Notes: a model not told the origin generated them from the sequence alone. DNA of 64,000 nucleotides from Estrella lausannensis (GCF_900000175.1 NZ_CWGJ01000012.1:124001-188000); one strand, 5' to 3'; positions 10,223 through 19,214 are shown, counted from the stretch's first letter. Numbers and translations are program-made.

Positions 10223-11014
10223 ATGAGACTGTATATGCGCAAAATTTTACTCTTCCTAACTCTCGCAACCTCCTCCCTGACCGCTGACGACCTTTTGATT
10301 CAAATACACCAAGAAACCGCAGACTTCATCGGCCATAAAATCTGGAAAAATGAGTGCGGCGGAAAAGTAGAGGGACTCACCTCCTGGAACAAAGGAGAAA
10401 CGTTTGCATCGCTAGGAATCGGACATTTCATTTGGCATACTCAGGGGAAAAGCGAACGCTTCGAGGAAACTTTCCCACTCCTGGTAAAATATTTGGAAAC
10501 CGAAAAGGTTACGCTGCCTTTATGGCTGAACAGCTCTTTACCATGCCCCTGGAACAGCAGGTTAGAATTTTATGATGACATTGATAGTGACCGAATGAAA
10601 GAGTTAAGAACTCTTTTACTTGAAACCAAACAGTATCAGGCGATCTTCATAGCAACCCGATTCCAAGCCCACCTGAGAGAAATTGCCGACAGCGTAAGCC
10701 CCGAACAACAGGACAAGGTTCGTAAGACGCTTACCGAACTCATCAAGACAAAAGAGGGCCTCTACTCCCTGATCGATTATTTCAATTTCAAAGGGTCGGG
10801 ACTTTCGCCTGATGAAAGATACAACGGAAGAGGATGGGGTCTTTTACAAGTCATTTTGAACATGGATATTTCAGAACCTGATCTTTTGGGGGAGTTCGTC
10901 AAATCAGCTAAAGCGACCCTGAGGGCAAGAGTAGAAAACTCACCGCCGGAAAGAAATGAAAACAAATGGTTAAAGGGCTGGTTTAACCGGTTAGACACCT
11001 ATCTAAAGAGCTGA
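10223..11014 (+). CDS. Exported lysozyme-like protein
   Basis: A 263-residue protein from this start, with an N-terminal hydrophobic signal (ILLFLTLATSSLTA) predicting export to the periplasm or beyond. The segment after it has a glutamate in WKNECGG (E44) followed 20 residues later by SLGIGHFIW (63-71). This recalls the E...T/S-x-G-x-GH catalytic pattern of T4-type and related lysozyme folds, and an aromatic-rich YNGRGWGLLQV segment follows near residue 215. A frame opening at 10166 lies inside a repeat and is rejected; 10235 is an alternative ATG that leaves an even more typical signal peptide. Enzymatic activity on peptidoglycan is an inference. Chlamydiae with little peptidoglycan could use it for septal wall remodelling or against other bacteria in the amoeba. 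Confidence 0.6.
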   Translation: MRLYMRKILLFLTLATSSLTADDLLIQIHQETADFIGHKIWKNECGGKVEGLTSWNKGETFASLGIGHFIWHTQGKSERFEETFPLLVKYLETEKVTLPLWLNSSLPCPWNSRLEFYDDIDSDRMKELRTLLLETKQYQAIFIATRFQAHLREIADSVSPEQQDKVRKTLTELIKTKEGLYSLIDYFNFKGSGLSPDERYNGRGWGLLQVILNMDISEPDLLGEFVKSAKATLRARVENSPPERNENKWLKGWFNRLDTYLKS

Positions 11015-11100
11015 TCGTAAAATTTTGTAATCAGCCAGCGAGCTGAAGAGTGTCTATATGGGGTAAAGAGGAGATTTCTACATCCCTTCGTTGAAAGGCC

Positions 11101-11991
11101 CTACCCTCTTCCCGCCATCTCGAGATCCTTGATAATGATTCTTTTCATTTTAAGCATAGCCGGTGTGGTCTTTCTGGGATTTTTCTCCATGAGCTCTCTC
11201 ATGTTAGCGGGGACGATCTGCCACGAGACTCCAAACTTATCTTTCAGCCATCCGCACCGCTCCGCTTGAGGATCAAATGAAAGCTTTGCCCAATGGTAGT
11301 CAATCTCTTGCTGGTTTCTGCAGTGAACTATGAATGAAATGGCTTCGTTGAATCCAAACTTATGTTCTTGAGCCGAGTCCATGGCTGCAAACCATTGATT
11401 CTCCAGCATGAAGTCGCAATATTTGACAGAGCCCTCCACATCAGGTTCAGAACCCTCGGAATAGTGAACAACCACCCCCTGCTTCGATCGGCTGAACACA
11501 GACCTGTAGAATGCCATGGCTTCTTCCGCCCTGCCGCACACCTCCCCTACAAACAAAAAAGTTGGAACAATAAAAGGACGCCCCTCTCCTTTTGCGTCGG
11601 TTAAAATGAGCTGCCAAGAAACTCCAAATTGATCTTCAACCCATCCATACCTATCACTGAAGGGATATTTACCAAGAGGCATCAGAGTCTTCCCTCCCTC
11701 AGATAAACTTTCCCAGAGAGTATCGAGGTTCTTTTTGGCGCTTTTGCTTTTGGATGGGTCGATGTTTACCATGAAGGAGATGGAAGGGTTGAATTTAAAG
11801 AGCGGACCGGCTGAGAGGGACATGAACTCATATCCTTTAATCTTAAAAGACACGATTTCACAGTCCCCCGAAGGGGTGTTTTTAATCACGGTTTGGTAGT
11901 TAATTTCACATTCAGGAAATACCGCCGTATAAAACTTGGCAGCTTCTACAGCCTCCTTGTCAAACCAAAGATGCGGTACAATTTTCTGCAT
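11101..11991 (-). CDS. Two-domain VOC (PhnB / 3-dmu-9_3-mt-like) protein
   Basis: A 296-residue protein built from two tandem vicinal-oxygen-chelate domains of the PhnB type (often annotated as 3-demethylubiquinone methyltransferase-like). Each repeat has a start like PHLWFD/PTFLFVG followed by AxxFYxxVF, a middle FxVN or FIVH strand, and the closing DxFGVSWQ motif (DQFGVSWQL and DKFGVSWQI). The ATG at 11991 begins directly at the first domain; the frame upstream to 12123 runs through a family B repeat and is not protein-like. VOC proteins of this type have unknown substrates and no methyltransferase fold, so I assign no reaction. Confidence 0.85.
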   Translation of the reverse strand: MQKIVPHLWFDKEAVEAAKFYTAVFPECEINYQTVIKNTPSGDCEIVSFKIKGYEFMSLSAGPLFKFNPSISFMVNIDPSKSKSAKKNLDTLWESLSEGGKTLMPLGKYPFSDRYGWVEDQFGVSWQLILTDAKGEGRPFIVPTFLFVGEVCGRAEEAMAFYRSVFSRSKQGVVVHYSEGSEPDVEGSVKYCDFMLENQWFAAMDSAQEHKFGFNEAISFIVHCRNQQEIDYHWAKLSFDPQAERCGWLKDKFGVSWQIVPANMRELMEKNPRKTTPAMLKMKRIIIKDLEMAGRG

Positions 11992-12032
11992 ATAATCGCC
12001 CTCACAAGATTTCTTAGCGGAAATATCGCCAA

Positions 12033-12143
12033 GAGGCTGTCCACAAAATGAAATCGTATGATTTTTAGCTGAATTGATTTCGAAGCGTATAACCCTATGG
12101 AGCGGCAAAGCATACGATTTCAATTTGTGGACTGTCTCTTATA
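12033..12143. repeat. Family B hairpin repeat with 24-bp arms
   Basis: Left arm 12037-12060 and right arm 12111-12134 are inverted repeats with 22 of 24 positions complementary (CTGTCCACAAAATGAAATCG... and ...CGATTTCAATTTGTGGACTG). Immediately to the right a family A end (TATACCGAAAGTGCC) begins at 12141, making a B/A junction. Confidence 0.9.
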
Positions 12144-12550
12144 TACCGAAAGTGCCTTGAACAAAACCCCCAAGATTAAACCTTTATAAAATGCCTAATA
12201 GTAAGGCGAATAAAGTCCTGGATCTCTCGGTCGCGAGAGATGGTCTCGTGGCCCAACCCTAAAATTCGGGTCGCCTTCAGCATACATTTCCGGAGTATTG
12301 GATTAATATGTTAAAGCAATATTTTCAATAATTATAAGCAAATTCAGTGTACCAACTGTACTAATACAATTTTGTAGAAACGGACTGGGGAGCTGCTAAT
12401 TTCAACCGAGATCGCATATGGGTTGCCGAAAGTGATTGAAAATTTGAGAGCGCTGCTTTCGATGCCTAAGAAAAAACAGCCTGAAGTGAAATATCTGATA
12501 ACGAAAGGAATATTCTCCGCCCTCAAGGGGGAGTTTAAGCCAGTCAAGGC
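12144..12550. other. Spacer without recognisable gene
   Basis: Apart from the family A fragment at its left edge, I see only an 8-bp perfect hairpin at 12222-12241 (ATCTCTCG-GTCG-CGAGAGAT). Short open frames on both strands here have no codon or similarity support. Confidence 0.4.
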
Positions 12551-13540
12551 TCAAGAAGAACTTATCAAAGTTGCATTTAACCCCTTCTTCAAAGCAACAA
12601 CTTCTTTTAAACCAATATGCGAGTCCTTAAACGAGAGAAACGCTTTCGTACTTGCAGGATCAAATTTTTCCCAAAACTTCTTTTTTCCGTTTAGATGATA
12701 GATAGTATTGGCCAAGCTATAAACTCTCCTGGAGAAATACCTGGATAACCCTCCAAGCCCCTGGATCTCACCGAGCTGAGTGGCCGGAACGGTACCAAAA
12801 GTCACATAGCGGCAGCCCTCTTTAGATAAGGCTTCCAGAGCCGTCACGACAAGCAATTCAGGGACCCCATGAGGCGCGTCGGGAACAAACATCAGATGAT
12901 TCATCAGCCATCCCTGGTGACGTTCCAGGCGGCTTAAGATCACAACACCGACAATCCTTCCATTTTTTTCGGCATAAAACCACCTTTTTCCCTCCCGATG
13001 TTCAAAAGAACGCACATGCGAAAAATGAATCTGCGGCCCTTTTCTGGCCTTAAGCCAGCGCTCTCCCGCCTCGTTAATCCCCTCTTCTATCCGTGGATCG
13101 AAGGTTGTATACTCTTTAACGCTGACATCTTCGTGAAGGGCATGGCGCACTTTGCGCCGGACAAGACATGCGCGCACCCCCTCCTTTTTTCGGGGGTCGT
13201 CATGCGGGTCAATGATCAGCTCTTCGCCATATTCAATCATGGTTTTGCAGTATCCGTGATTAAACAGCCAGCGCGCAAATGTTTCACCGATGACGAGATA
13301 GATGACCCTTAGATTTTCTTTTGCACAGTGGTCATGAAACGCTTTGATCAGGCTTTCTGTCTGATCCGGGGGGCAGGCCGGGTCGCCATAGACAATCGCG
13401 CACCCATTTTCCTGCCGATACCCGATCAATCCCTCGGCTTCAGAAACCCGGAAAATGCGGCTTGACGGATCCAATATCGCATCGGTTGTCGATCCAGCCC
13501 ACTTTCTGACACACGCCAAATCGGATTCAGAAACCTGCAT
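12551..13540 (-). CDS. DUF2156 / LPG-synthase C-terminal-like protein
   Basis: A 329-residue soluble protein resembling the GNAT-like catalytic domain found at the C-terminus of MprF lysyl-phosphatidylglycerol synthases (DUF2156), without the membrane flippase part. Family-like features include IYLVIGETFARWLFNHGY, a KVRHALHE segment near the middle, the strand FYAEKNGRIVGVVILSRL, and the C-terminal VTFGTVPATQL followed by KKKFWEKFDP. Possible roles are aminoacyl transfer from tRNA to a lipid or other acceptor, but soluble members are largely uncharacterised. A GAGGG ribosome site precedes the ATG. Confidence 0.8.
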   Translation of the reverse strand: MQVSESDLACVRKWAGSTTDAILDPSSRIFRVSEAEGLIGYRQENGCAIVYGDPACPPDQTESLIKAFHDHCAKENLRVIYLVIGETFARWLFNHGYCKTMIEYGEELIIDPHDDPRKKEGVRACLVRRKVRHALHEDVSVKEYTTFDPRIEEGINEAGERWLKARKGPQIHFSHVRSFEHREGKRWFYAEKNGRIVGVVILSRLERHQGWLMNHLMFVPDAPHGVPELLVVTALEALSKEGCRYVTFGTVPATQLGEIQGLGGLSRYFSRRVYSLANTIYHLNGKKKFWEKFDPASTKAFLSFKDSHIGLKEVVALKKGLNATLISSS

Positions 13541-13596
13541 TTAAAACCCTCTTTACTTAGACGTAGCAAACTTTTGCTACTACAATAAGAGAGCTA

Positions 13597-14448
13597 TCAC
13601 TGATTAGCGCTTGTGTCAACTAAAAAATTGGAGTTATTGGCAAGGGGCATATAGCTCGCCCTATTGCAGCAGTCGCCGAACACATAGGTGATTCCCACAC
13701 AGACATTCGCAGCATAATTTCGGCTTTGGCTATCCCCCGATGATGTGCGTGCACGCATGTAGGAGCCATGTCCATCGAAATAAAGGCGGTCTGCCAGCGG
13801 AGCTCTCAAGGCAAACCCGGCGACAAACTGCCCCGCCGTCCGATTTGAAAAGCGTAAGCTGTCCTGATAGGGAGCGCCGAGCCATAAAGTGGACTCTGCA
13901 TAATTTGAAAAGTAGTGTGTCCAATAGCCGCTGAGTTGGCTGATGGCACGATACGATACGGAAACCCCTTCAATATGTTTTCTAGCTTTGTCCATGTGAG
14001 CTGTTCCCCAAAGCCCCACTTCATCTTGGCAAAACTGATATCCACCCTGAAAGCGTATCTGACCGAAGCTTAGAGAGACATCGTACACGCTGAAATGCTT
14101 AACGAATTGATGGTCATAAGCCACGCCGAAATTCCACTGACAATAGGAGGAGGAGATTCCTGCGGTAAGAAACGCTTGCTGCTCAAGGGCCTTTGGGTTT
14201 TTAAATGCCAGATTGCCTCTGCCATCCCAATTGTAGAGGCCAAAGCTGCCTCCAAGTTGCCCACAGGCATAGCCAAACAAATCCATCCCGGCATTCACAC
14301 CGGCGACAGCGCCCTGATTTCCGTTCCAACTACCTTCGGGAATCCCCCTGAAATAGTCATAGGATCCGTTGACTTCGACAGTTAATGATGAGAGCGATGA
14401 GGTTGCCAGCCCCAGTGCGATCAAACTTGTTGCAAAGAGTTTTTTCAT
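13597..14448 (-). CDS. Small outer-membrane beta-barrel protein (chlamydial OmpA-like/DUF6666-like)
   Basis: A 283-residue protein with a signal peptide (LFATSLIALGLATSSLS). It is followed by alternating polar/hydrophobic glycine- and aromatic-rich strands typical of an outer-membrane barrel, such as VNAGMDLFGYACGQLGGSF, SFGQIRFQGGYQF and ANVCVGITYVFG. It contains several cysteines (about 8), which fits disulfide-crosslinked chlamydial envelope proteins. I start it at 14448, where a GGAG site precedes ATG. The frame upstream to 14574 would cross into the divergent neighbour's promoter. It is divergent from the TolB-like gene with 46 bp between starts. Exact family is inferred from general resemblance. 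Confidence 0.7.
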   Translation of the reverse strand: MKKLFATSLIALGLATSSLSSLTVEVNGSYDYFRGIPEGSWNGNQGAVAGVNAGMDLFGYACGQLGGSFGLYNWDGRGNLAFKNPKALEQQAFLTAGISSSYCQWNFGVAYDHQFVKHFSVYDVSLSFGQIRFQGGYQFCQDEVGLWGTAHMDKARKHIEGVSVSYRAISQLSGYWTHYFSNYAESTLWLGAPYQDSLRFSNRTAGQFVAGFALRAPLADRLYFDGHGSYMRARTSSGDSQSRNYAANVCVGITYVFGDCCNRASYMPLANNSNFLVDTSANQ

Positions 14449-14494
14449 TAAGTATGCTCCGCTTTTCCCTTTTTTTAAAAAAATTAATGTAGTT

Positions 14495-15436
14495 ATGTTC
14501 GCACTAATTTTCAAACTTTTGTTTGCCCCCCTTGCCGCAAACGAGCCGATGCTCAGTAACATCGAACAGATCACATTCCATGAGATGGGGTTTGAAAGGG
14601 CGGGTGAAGCCTATTTCGCTCCCGACGGTGAAATGATCTCATTCCAGGCTGTCCCTGCAGGTGAAGAAAACTACCAGATCTATACGATGAATCTTAAAAG
14701 CCGCGAAATCAAGCGCGTCAGCCAAAATATGGGCGCCTGCACCTGCTCCTTTTTTAAACCGGATGGAACGAAGCTGATCTATGCCGGGAGCCCCCTCCAA
14801 GCGGAAAAACCGACTCCCGGCACATACAAGTGGGACTTGACCCCTTACATGAATATTTATGAAGTAAACATAGACGGCTCCGATCCGGTCGCATTAACAA
14901 CCGGTCCTGCATATCATGCTGAATGCGCCTATTCGCCGGATGGAGAGCTGATTGTTTACGCCAGCGATGAAGACGGCAGCATGAACATCTACACGATGCG
15001 AAGCGATGGCAAAGAGAAACGTCAGTTGACCCATACCGCAGATTGCTATAATGGCGGCCCTTTTTTTTCGCCCGACGGCAATAAAATCGTCTTCCGTGCT
15101 GATCGAGAAGAAGCGCACATGCTGCAGGTTTACATGATGGACAAAGACGGCGGCAATCTTGTTCAGCTCACGGATAATGGCGCTGTCAACTGGGCCCCGT
15201 TTTGGCATCCATCTGGAAAAGCGATTGCCTACACCACTTCCATTCACGGCCATCGCAATTATGAAATCTATCTTCTGAATATTGAAACCGGAGCTCAATG
15301 CCGCGTCACCTGTCATGAAGGTTTCGATGGGTTACCCACCTTCAATAGGGAGGGGACAAAACTCTTGTGGACATCGAAGCGCGGCAAAGATAAAGCTTCT
15401 CACATTTTCATCGCTGATTTTGCGTACACGCCCTAA
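14495..15436 (+). CDS. Exported TolB-like PD40 beta-propeller protein
   Basis: A 313-residue protein with an N-terminal signal (FALIFKLLFAPLAANE) and about six PD40/WD40-like blades. Each has the hallmark (F/Y)SPDG or FxPDG-x-x(I/L)xF/Y: YFAPDGEMISF, FFKPDGTKLIYA, YSPDGELIVYAS, FFSPDGNKIVF and FWHPSGKAIAY. This is the propeller half of TolB without the N-terminal TolB domain, so it is not TolB itself. It probably acts in the periplasm or extracellularly as a binding scaffold. The next gene starts 12 bp after the stop, so the two form an operon of exported propellers. The start at 14495 is chosen because the longer frame (14369) overlaps the divergent neighbour. Confidence 0.82.
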   Translation: MFALIFKLLFAPLAANEPMLSNIEQITFHEMGFERAGEAYFAPDGEMISFQAVPAGEENYQIYTMNLKSREIKRVSQNMGACTCSFFKPDGTKLIYAGSPLQAEKPTPGTYKWDLTPYMNIYEVNIDGSDPVALTTGPAYHAECAYSPDGELIVYASDEDGSMNIYTMRSDGKEKRQLTHTADCYNGGPFFSPDGNKIVFRADREEAHMLQVYMMDKDGGNLVQLTDNGAVNWAPFWHPSGKAIAYTTSIHGHRNYEIYLLNIETGAQCRVTCHEGFDGLPTFNREGTKLLWTSKRGKDKASHIFIADFAYTP

Positions 15437-15448
15437 TCCGGAGTAATT

Positions 15449-16840
15449 ATGAAGCGTTTTTTCTGCCATCTCTTTTTTTCCCTCACCATCTTTTCTCTCC
15501 ATGCTGATAACCAAACGACTGACCTCAGCCCGGTTGGAAACGAGACTTCTCTGCCTTTCAGCGTGGAAATTGAACTGGCTTCGTTTTCGCTCCCGACGGG
15601 CATTCAGGCGTTCGCAAGCGCTGTCTACAAGGATCAGTGGATCTTTGTGGCGGGCAGAACCAATGGATTGCACGCATTTGACGATGTCGGCAATAACTTC
15701 CCTCCCAATTTTCAGAATAAGATAATCTATGTTATCGATCCCTCAACGGGCGGGGTCTTATCCCGCTCTCTTGAAGATCCGACTGCCCGCTTGACACAAG
15801 AACAGATAGACATCCTCTCTGTAACCAAAAGTCAGTTTTTCCAAAAGGGCGATAAACTCTATATCGTGGGCGGTTACGGCATCAACACCACCTCCGGAGA
15901 GATGGAGACAAAAACAGCACTGACGGAAATCGACTTAAAAAAACTGGTCAAATGGGTTAAGTCCGGCAAACCTTCCCTTAGATCCTGCATCCGGCAGGCA
16001 TTTCACCCCTATCTTCAGGTGACCGGGGGAGCTCTTTATCAGGATAGTGACCACAATCCGTTCCTTCTGGCACTGGGCCAAAATTTTGCCGGCCTCTACC
16101 ATGATTCCAGCAACGGTGTATATACACAGCAAATCCGCGCTTTTAATCTGGTGGATAAAAACAATAAGCTGTCGATCATCCCCAAAGAGCTAAGCACAAC
16201 CAACCCCGACTATCGCCGCAGGGATTTAAATGTTGTTCCGGTAATAATCAACAACAAGCCCGGCTATATAGCTCTCTCCGGAGTCTTCACGCTAACGGAT
16301 GGTGTCTGGACAGTGCCGATCTTTATTTCGCCCGACGGAAAAAGCAGTGAGCCCGATCCACTGTCTGCCGGTACTTTCAAACAAGCCATGAACAACTACA
16401 ACTGCCCCGTCATCGGGCTTTATTCGGCCCACTCGAAAGATATGTACATGCTACTCCCCGGTGGAATCAGTTATGGCTTTTTTTCAGGCGGCGTGTTTCA
16501 GACTGACAACGAATTCCCCTTTATCAACCAGGTGACAACCATCAAGATAGACAAGAAAAAACGTTGCAGCCAATACCTGATGAACAACGAATACCCCTAT
16601 ATTGTCTCCACCGGAACCAATCCGGGAAACCAACTTCTCTTCGGCGCGGAGGCGCAGTTTTTTCCGGCGGATGTGGACCTGTTCAGAAACGGAGTAATTC
16701 GTCTCGATAAAATTAAATCACCCACCGTCATCGGCTACATCGCAGGCGGAATCATGAGTACTCTGCCTAATACGAACACTCGCTTTGATACCACGGCTTC
16801 GCCTTACGTGTTCTTGGTGCGCCTGATACCAAGGCAATAG
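15449..16840 (+). CDS. Exported Kelch-like propeller protein of unknown function
   Basis: A 463-residue protein with a clear signal peptide (FFCHLFFSLTIFSLHA). Repeated strands resemble Kelch motifs: WIFVAGRTNGLHAF, LYIVGGYGINTT, GGALYQDSDHNPFLLALG and YMLLPGGISYGFF. It is likely a secreted beta-propeller. CGGAG precedes the ATG by 6 bases and the gene follows the TolB-like gene by 12 bp. No catalytic residues are evident, and I do not recognise a named family. Confidence 0.7.
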   Translation: MKRFFCHLFFSLTIFSLHADNQTTDLSPVGNETSLPFSVEIELASFSLPTGIQAFASAVYKDQWIFVAGRTNGLHAFDDVGNNFPPNFQNKIIYVIDPSTGGVLSRSLEDPTARLTQEQIDILSVTKSQFFQKGDKLYIVGGYGINTTSGEMETKTALTEIDLKKLVKWVKSGKPSLRSCIRQAFHPYLQVTGGALYQDSDHNPFLLALGQNFAGLYHDSSNGVYTQQIRAFNLVDKNNKLSIIPKELSTTNPDYRRRDLNVVPVIINNKPGYIALSGVFTLTDGVWTVPIFISPDGKSSEPDPLSAGTFKQAMNNYNCPVIGLYSAHSKDMYMLLPGGISYGFFSGGVFQTDNEFPFINQVTTIKIDKKKRCSQYLMNNEYPYIVSTGTNPGNQLLFGAEAQFFPADVDLFRNGVIRLDKIKSPTVIGYIAGGIMSTLPNTNTRFDTTASPYVFLVRLIPRQ

Positions 16841-16849
16841 AGTTTACAA

Positions 16850-16910
16850 AGATATACCGAAAGTATCTCAAAAATTGAGATTTTAGCTTTGAGAAAGCCT
16901 CGGGATTGAA
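16850..16910. repeat. Family A repeat, left half only
   Basis: TATACCGAAAGTATCTCAAAA is followed by TTTGAGAAAGCCTCGGGATTGAAAGG, nearly the same inner sequence as the left half of the complete element at 40209-40370. The right half is absent. Confidence 0.75.
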
Positions 16911-16949
16911 AGGGTGAGGCAGCAGCAATGTGGCCGCTGCCTCTACCCT
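16911..16949. terminator. Hairpin between convergent genes
   Basis: AGGGTGAGGCAGC pairs with GCTGCCTCTACCCT around a 12-base loop. It lies between the convergent Kelch-like and chitinase genes and may end both transcripts, although no T-run follows on either strand. Confidence 0.5.
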
Positions 16950-16955
16950 GACTAG

Positions 16956-19088
16956 TTAGGGCGTGCAAGGACACTGAATCCTTGACTTAGGGCGTGCAGG
17001 ATCAAAGGCCCAGTGCGCGACGCTGAAACCTTGGCTTATTGCCCAAGATCTAAACGCATCGGGGTCATAGGCATGCGCATCAAAATCATCGATGCCCACC
17101 GAAATGCGTGCCCGGTTGAACCCGTAGTTCGTGATCAGCCAGTTCGCCCAACCGCCATTGCCATCGCTTCCTGTGATCCACCCGATCTCCTCACTCATGG
17201 AGTTGTAGTAGGACATGATGTAGAATCTGTCCACTGCGCAGTTGCCGGGAGAGATCATCGCCGCATCCAATACGTTCTTTACCGCCTGTTGCCAGGGGTA
17301 GTTCGGACCGAATCCGGCGTTACTGCACAGGCTGGTTTGCAAGCTCGGATCAAGCAGTTTAAACTCTTTGATCAAAGCTCCCACCAGCGCTTCTTGCTCC
17401 GCAGACACAAAAGCCTCATAATCAAAGTCCACGCCTGCCAGCCCGAGATTATGGCAGAAATCAACCATCCCCTGGGCAAAGGCCTTAATATTGGCCGGAG
17501 TCAATATATCCCACGTCCTGTCATACATGCCTCCAGCACCGCCAATCGACACTTTTGCCTGGATCGACGGGTTTTGTGCTGCCAGATATTGCGTGAAGGA
17601 TTTTATTTGCGATTCGGTAAAAGTGCCGAAACCACCCATCGTAGGTTTACCGTCCTGTCCATACCTTAACTCTCCCACAAAAATGTTAATCATGTTGACA
17701 TCTTGCGGAATCACAAAAGGAGGGCCGTTAAACCAGCTGGTCCAGTCGATGTACCACACGGAATATTCGATGGCATCCCTGGGAGGTATCGGGTTGTCGT
17801 TGGTCACTGTGATGCTGACGACATTGCTATAGGGACTGTTTCCCGTGGCGTTGGAGGCGAGGGCACGATAATAATAAGTCCCCGAGGCGATGTTGGTGAA
17901 CAGCTCCGATAAGATGTTCCCTTGGGCAACCACCCTGGGATGGAGAAAATCTCCTACGGTATCTTCTTCCAAAGTGTAGGAGGAAGCATTGACTACACTT
18001 TCCCATGATACGCTATAGCTACTTTGCGACGACGCGATTAGCGTGATTATTGGGGCCGATGGAACCGGAAGCGGCACTGTCGAATTTCCATTTCCTGAGG
18101 CTTGTAAATTGTCAATTCGTGGTTTTGCGCCCTTGGGCATCGTGATGATCATACCGAATGAAACACCGGCATTGGGTTGAATCGTTTCATTGGAAGCGAG
18201 GTTTTTTACAGTGATATTTTGTCCGCTTGCGGAGAAAATTCCTGAGTTGACATGACTGCTCAGCGAAAAGCCGGATGGCAACGAAAATGTCGCCGTCCAC
18301 CCTTTGACGGGAACCGTTGTGCGGTTGGTCAGTGTCACGGTTGCCTGGAATGCCGTTGCCCATACGGTATCCACTTTATATACAGCACTTAAGGCCACGG
18401 GTGAGCCTGTCGCCGCTATCGTGATGCTCTCGATGTTACTGTATGGGCTTCTTCCGGAGCTGTTCGCCGCGGCTACACGATAGAAGTAAGTACCCGGGGG
18501 CTGATCGGTAAAATTCACTGTATTTGCACTGCTGACAGGGGTAACGATCGGGTTTGTAAAATTGATGGTGCTATCCATTTCGAGGAAATAGGTGGAGGAT
18601 CCTGTCACAGCACTCCAAGTGACTGTGTAGTCGGTCGCCGAGCTGCTGGAAATGGGGTATAAAGCAGGAGCCGCAAGCCCTTCGCCTTGAGGAGGTGACG
18701 CTGTGCTGTACCCTGTGGCGACTAAATTTTCGATCGATGTTTTCCCAGATTGAGGCATATTAATGATGGCATTGAATGTAACGCTGCCAAAAGCTGCGAT
18801 TGTGCCATTCGAAGAGGCATTTGTAACTGAAACCTCTTGCCCGCTGGTCGTAAATACTCCTCCCGAAGTGTGGGCACTGAGAACGTTCTGCTGTGGCAGG
18901 AAAAAACCTGCCTGCCAGCTTTGCACCTGCTGGTTTGTCGGGTTTGTCAATTTGACAGTGACTTGATAGGCCGTTGCCCACATTGTATCAACGCGGTATT
19001 CGGCATTTAAGGGCACGTCCGCTGCAGCGGCCTTTGATTCAAATAGCAATCCGGCAAAACAAAAAAACAAGAGCAACAATTTACCCAT
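16956..19088 (-). CDS. Secreted GH18 chitinase with two CBM2-like and two Fn3 domains
   Basis: A 710-residue exported glycosidase. Domain order: signal peptide 1-22; CBM2-like carbohydrate-binding domain about 25-127 (YRVDTMWATAYQVTVKLTN...VQSWQ); Fn3 about 138-225; second CBM2-like domain about 232-333; second Fn3 about 343-428; GH18 barrel about 440-700. GH18 motifs are SIGG (514-517), VDFDYE with catalytic acid E558, MSYYN (625-629) and a closing tryptophan in AHWAFD (693). The first aspartate of the usual DGxDxDxE motif is alanine (A551). A perfect AAGGAG site precedes the ATG at 19088. Chitin or a related polymer is the expected substrate. CBM2 domains usually bind cellulose or chitin, so the amoebal cyst wall is a plausible target (inference). 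Confidence 0.9.
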   Translation of the reverse strand: MGKLLLLFFCFAGLLFESKAAAADVPLNAEYRVDTMWATAYQVTVKLTNPTNQQVQSWQAGFFLPQQNVLSAHTSGGVFTTSGQEVSVTNASSNGTIAAFGSVTFNAIINMPQSGKTSIENLVATGYSTASPPQGEGLAAPALYPISSSSATDYTVTWSAVTGSSTYFLEMDSTINFTNPIVTPVSSANTVNFTDQPPGTYFYRVAAANSSGRSPYSNIESITIAATGSPVALSAVYKVDTVWATAFQATVTLTNRTTVPVKGWTATFSLPSGFSLSSHVNSGIFSASGQNITVKNLASNETIQPNAGVSFGMIITMPKGAKPRIDNLQASGNGNSTVPLPVPSAPIITLIASSQSSYSVSWESVVNASSYTLEEDTVGDFLHPRVVAQGNILSELFTNIASGTYYYRALASNATGNSPYSNVVSITVTNDNPIPPRDAIEYSVWYIDWTSWFNGPPFVIPQDVNMINIFVGELRYGQDGKPTMGGFGTFTESQIKSFTQYLAAQNPSIQAKVSIGGAGGMYDRTWDILTPANIKAFAQGMVDFCHNLGLAGVDFDYEAFVSAEQEALVGALIKEFKLLDPSLQTSLCSNAGFGPNYPWQQAVKNVLDAAMISPGNCAVDRFYIMSYYNSMSEEIGWITGSDGNGGWANWLITNYGFNRARISVGIDDFDAHAYDPDAFRSWAISQGFSVAHWAFDPARPKSRIQCPCTP

Positions 19089-19140
19089 CCTTTTCTCCTT
19101 AAAATGGCGTTTTGGGAAGCCTATCAAACCGTCAAACGAT

Positions 19141-19214
19141 TTATCGAAAATGTCTCAAAATCTAGAGGGCTTTGAGAAGGCCCCCCTGCCAAATTTTGAT
19201 AAGCCTTCGGTATA
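19141..19214. repeat. Short family A hairpin repeat (74 bp)
   Basis: Left end TTATCGAAAATGTCTCAAAA (from 19141) and right end CCAAATTTTGATAAGCCTTC continuing to GGTATA at 19214 form imperfect inverted arms. It lies upstream of the chitinase gene. The rest of the spacer to 19447 shows no gene. Confidence 0.8.

Noticed and set aside
9980-12143. CRISPR array
   Set aside because: Repeats are palindromic, of unequal spacing, dispersed over the whole window and without cas genes.
12423-12698. 91-codon plus-strand frame
   Set aside because: Half of it is antisense to the DUF2156 gene and it has no ribosome site or similarity.
14495-15436. True TolB of the Tol-Pal system
   Set aside because: Only the propeller repeats are present; the N-terminal TolB domain is missing and no tolQRA or pal genes are nearby.
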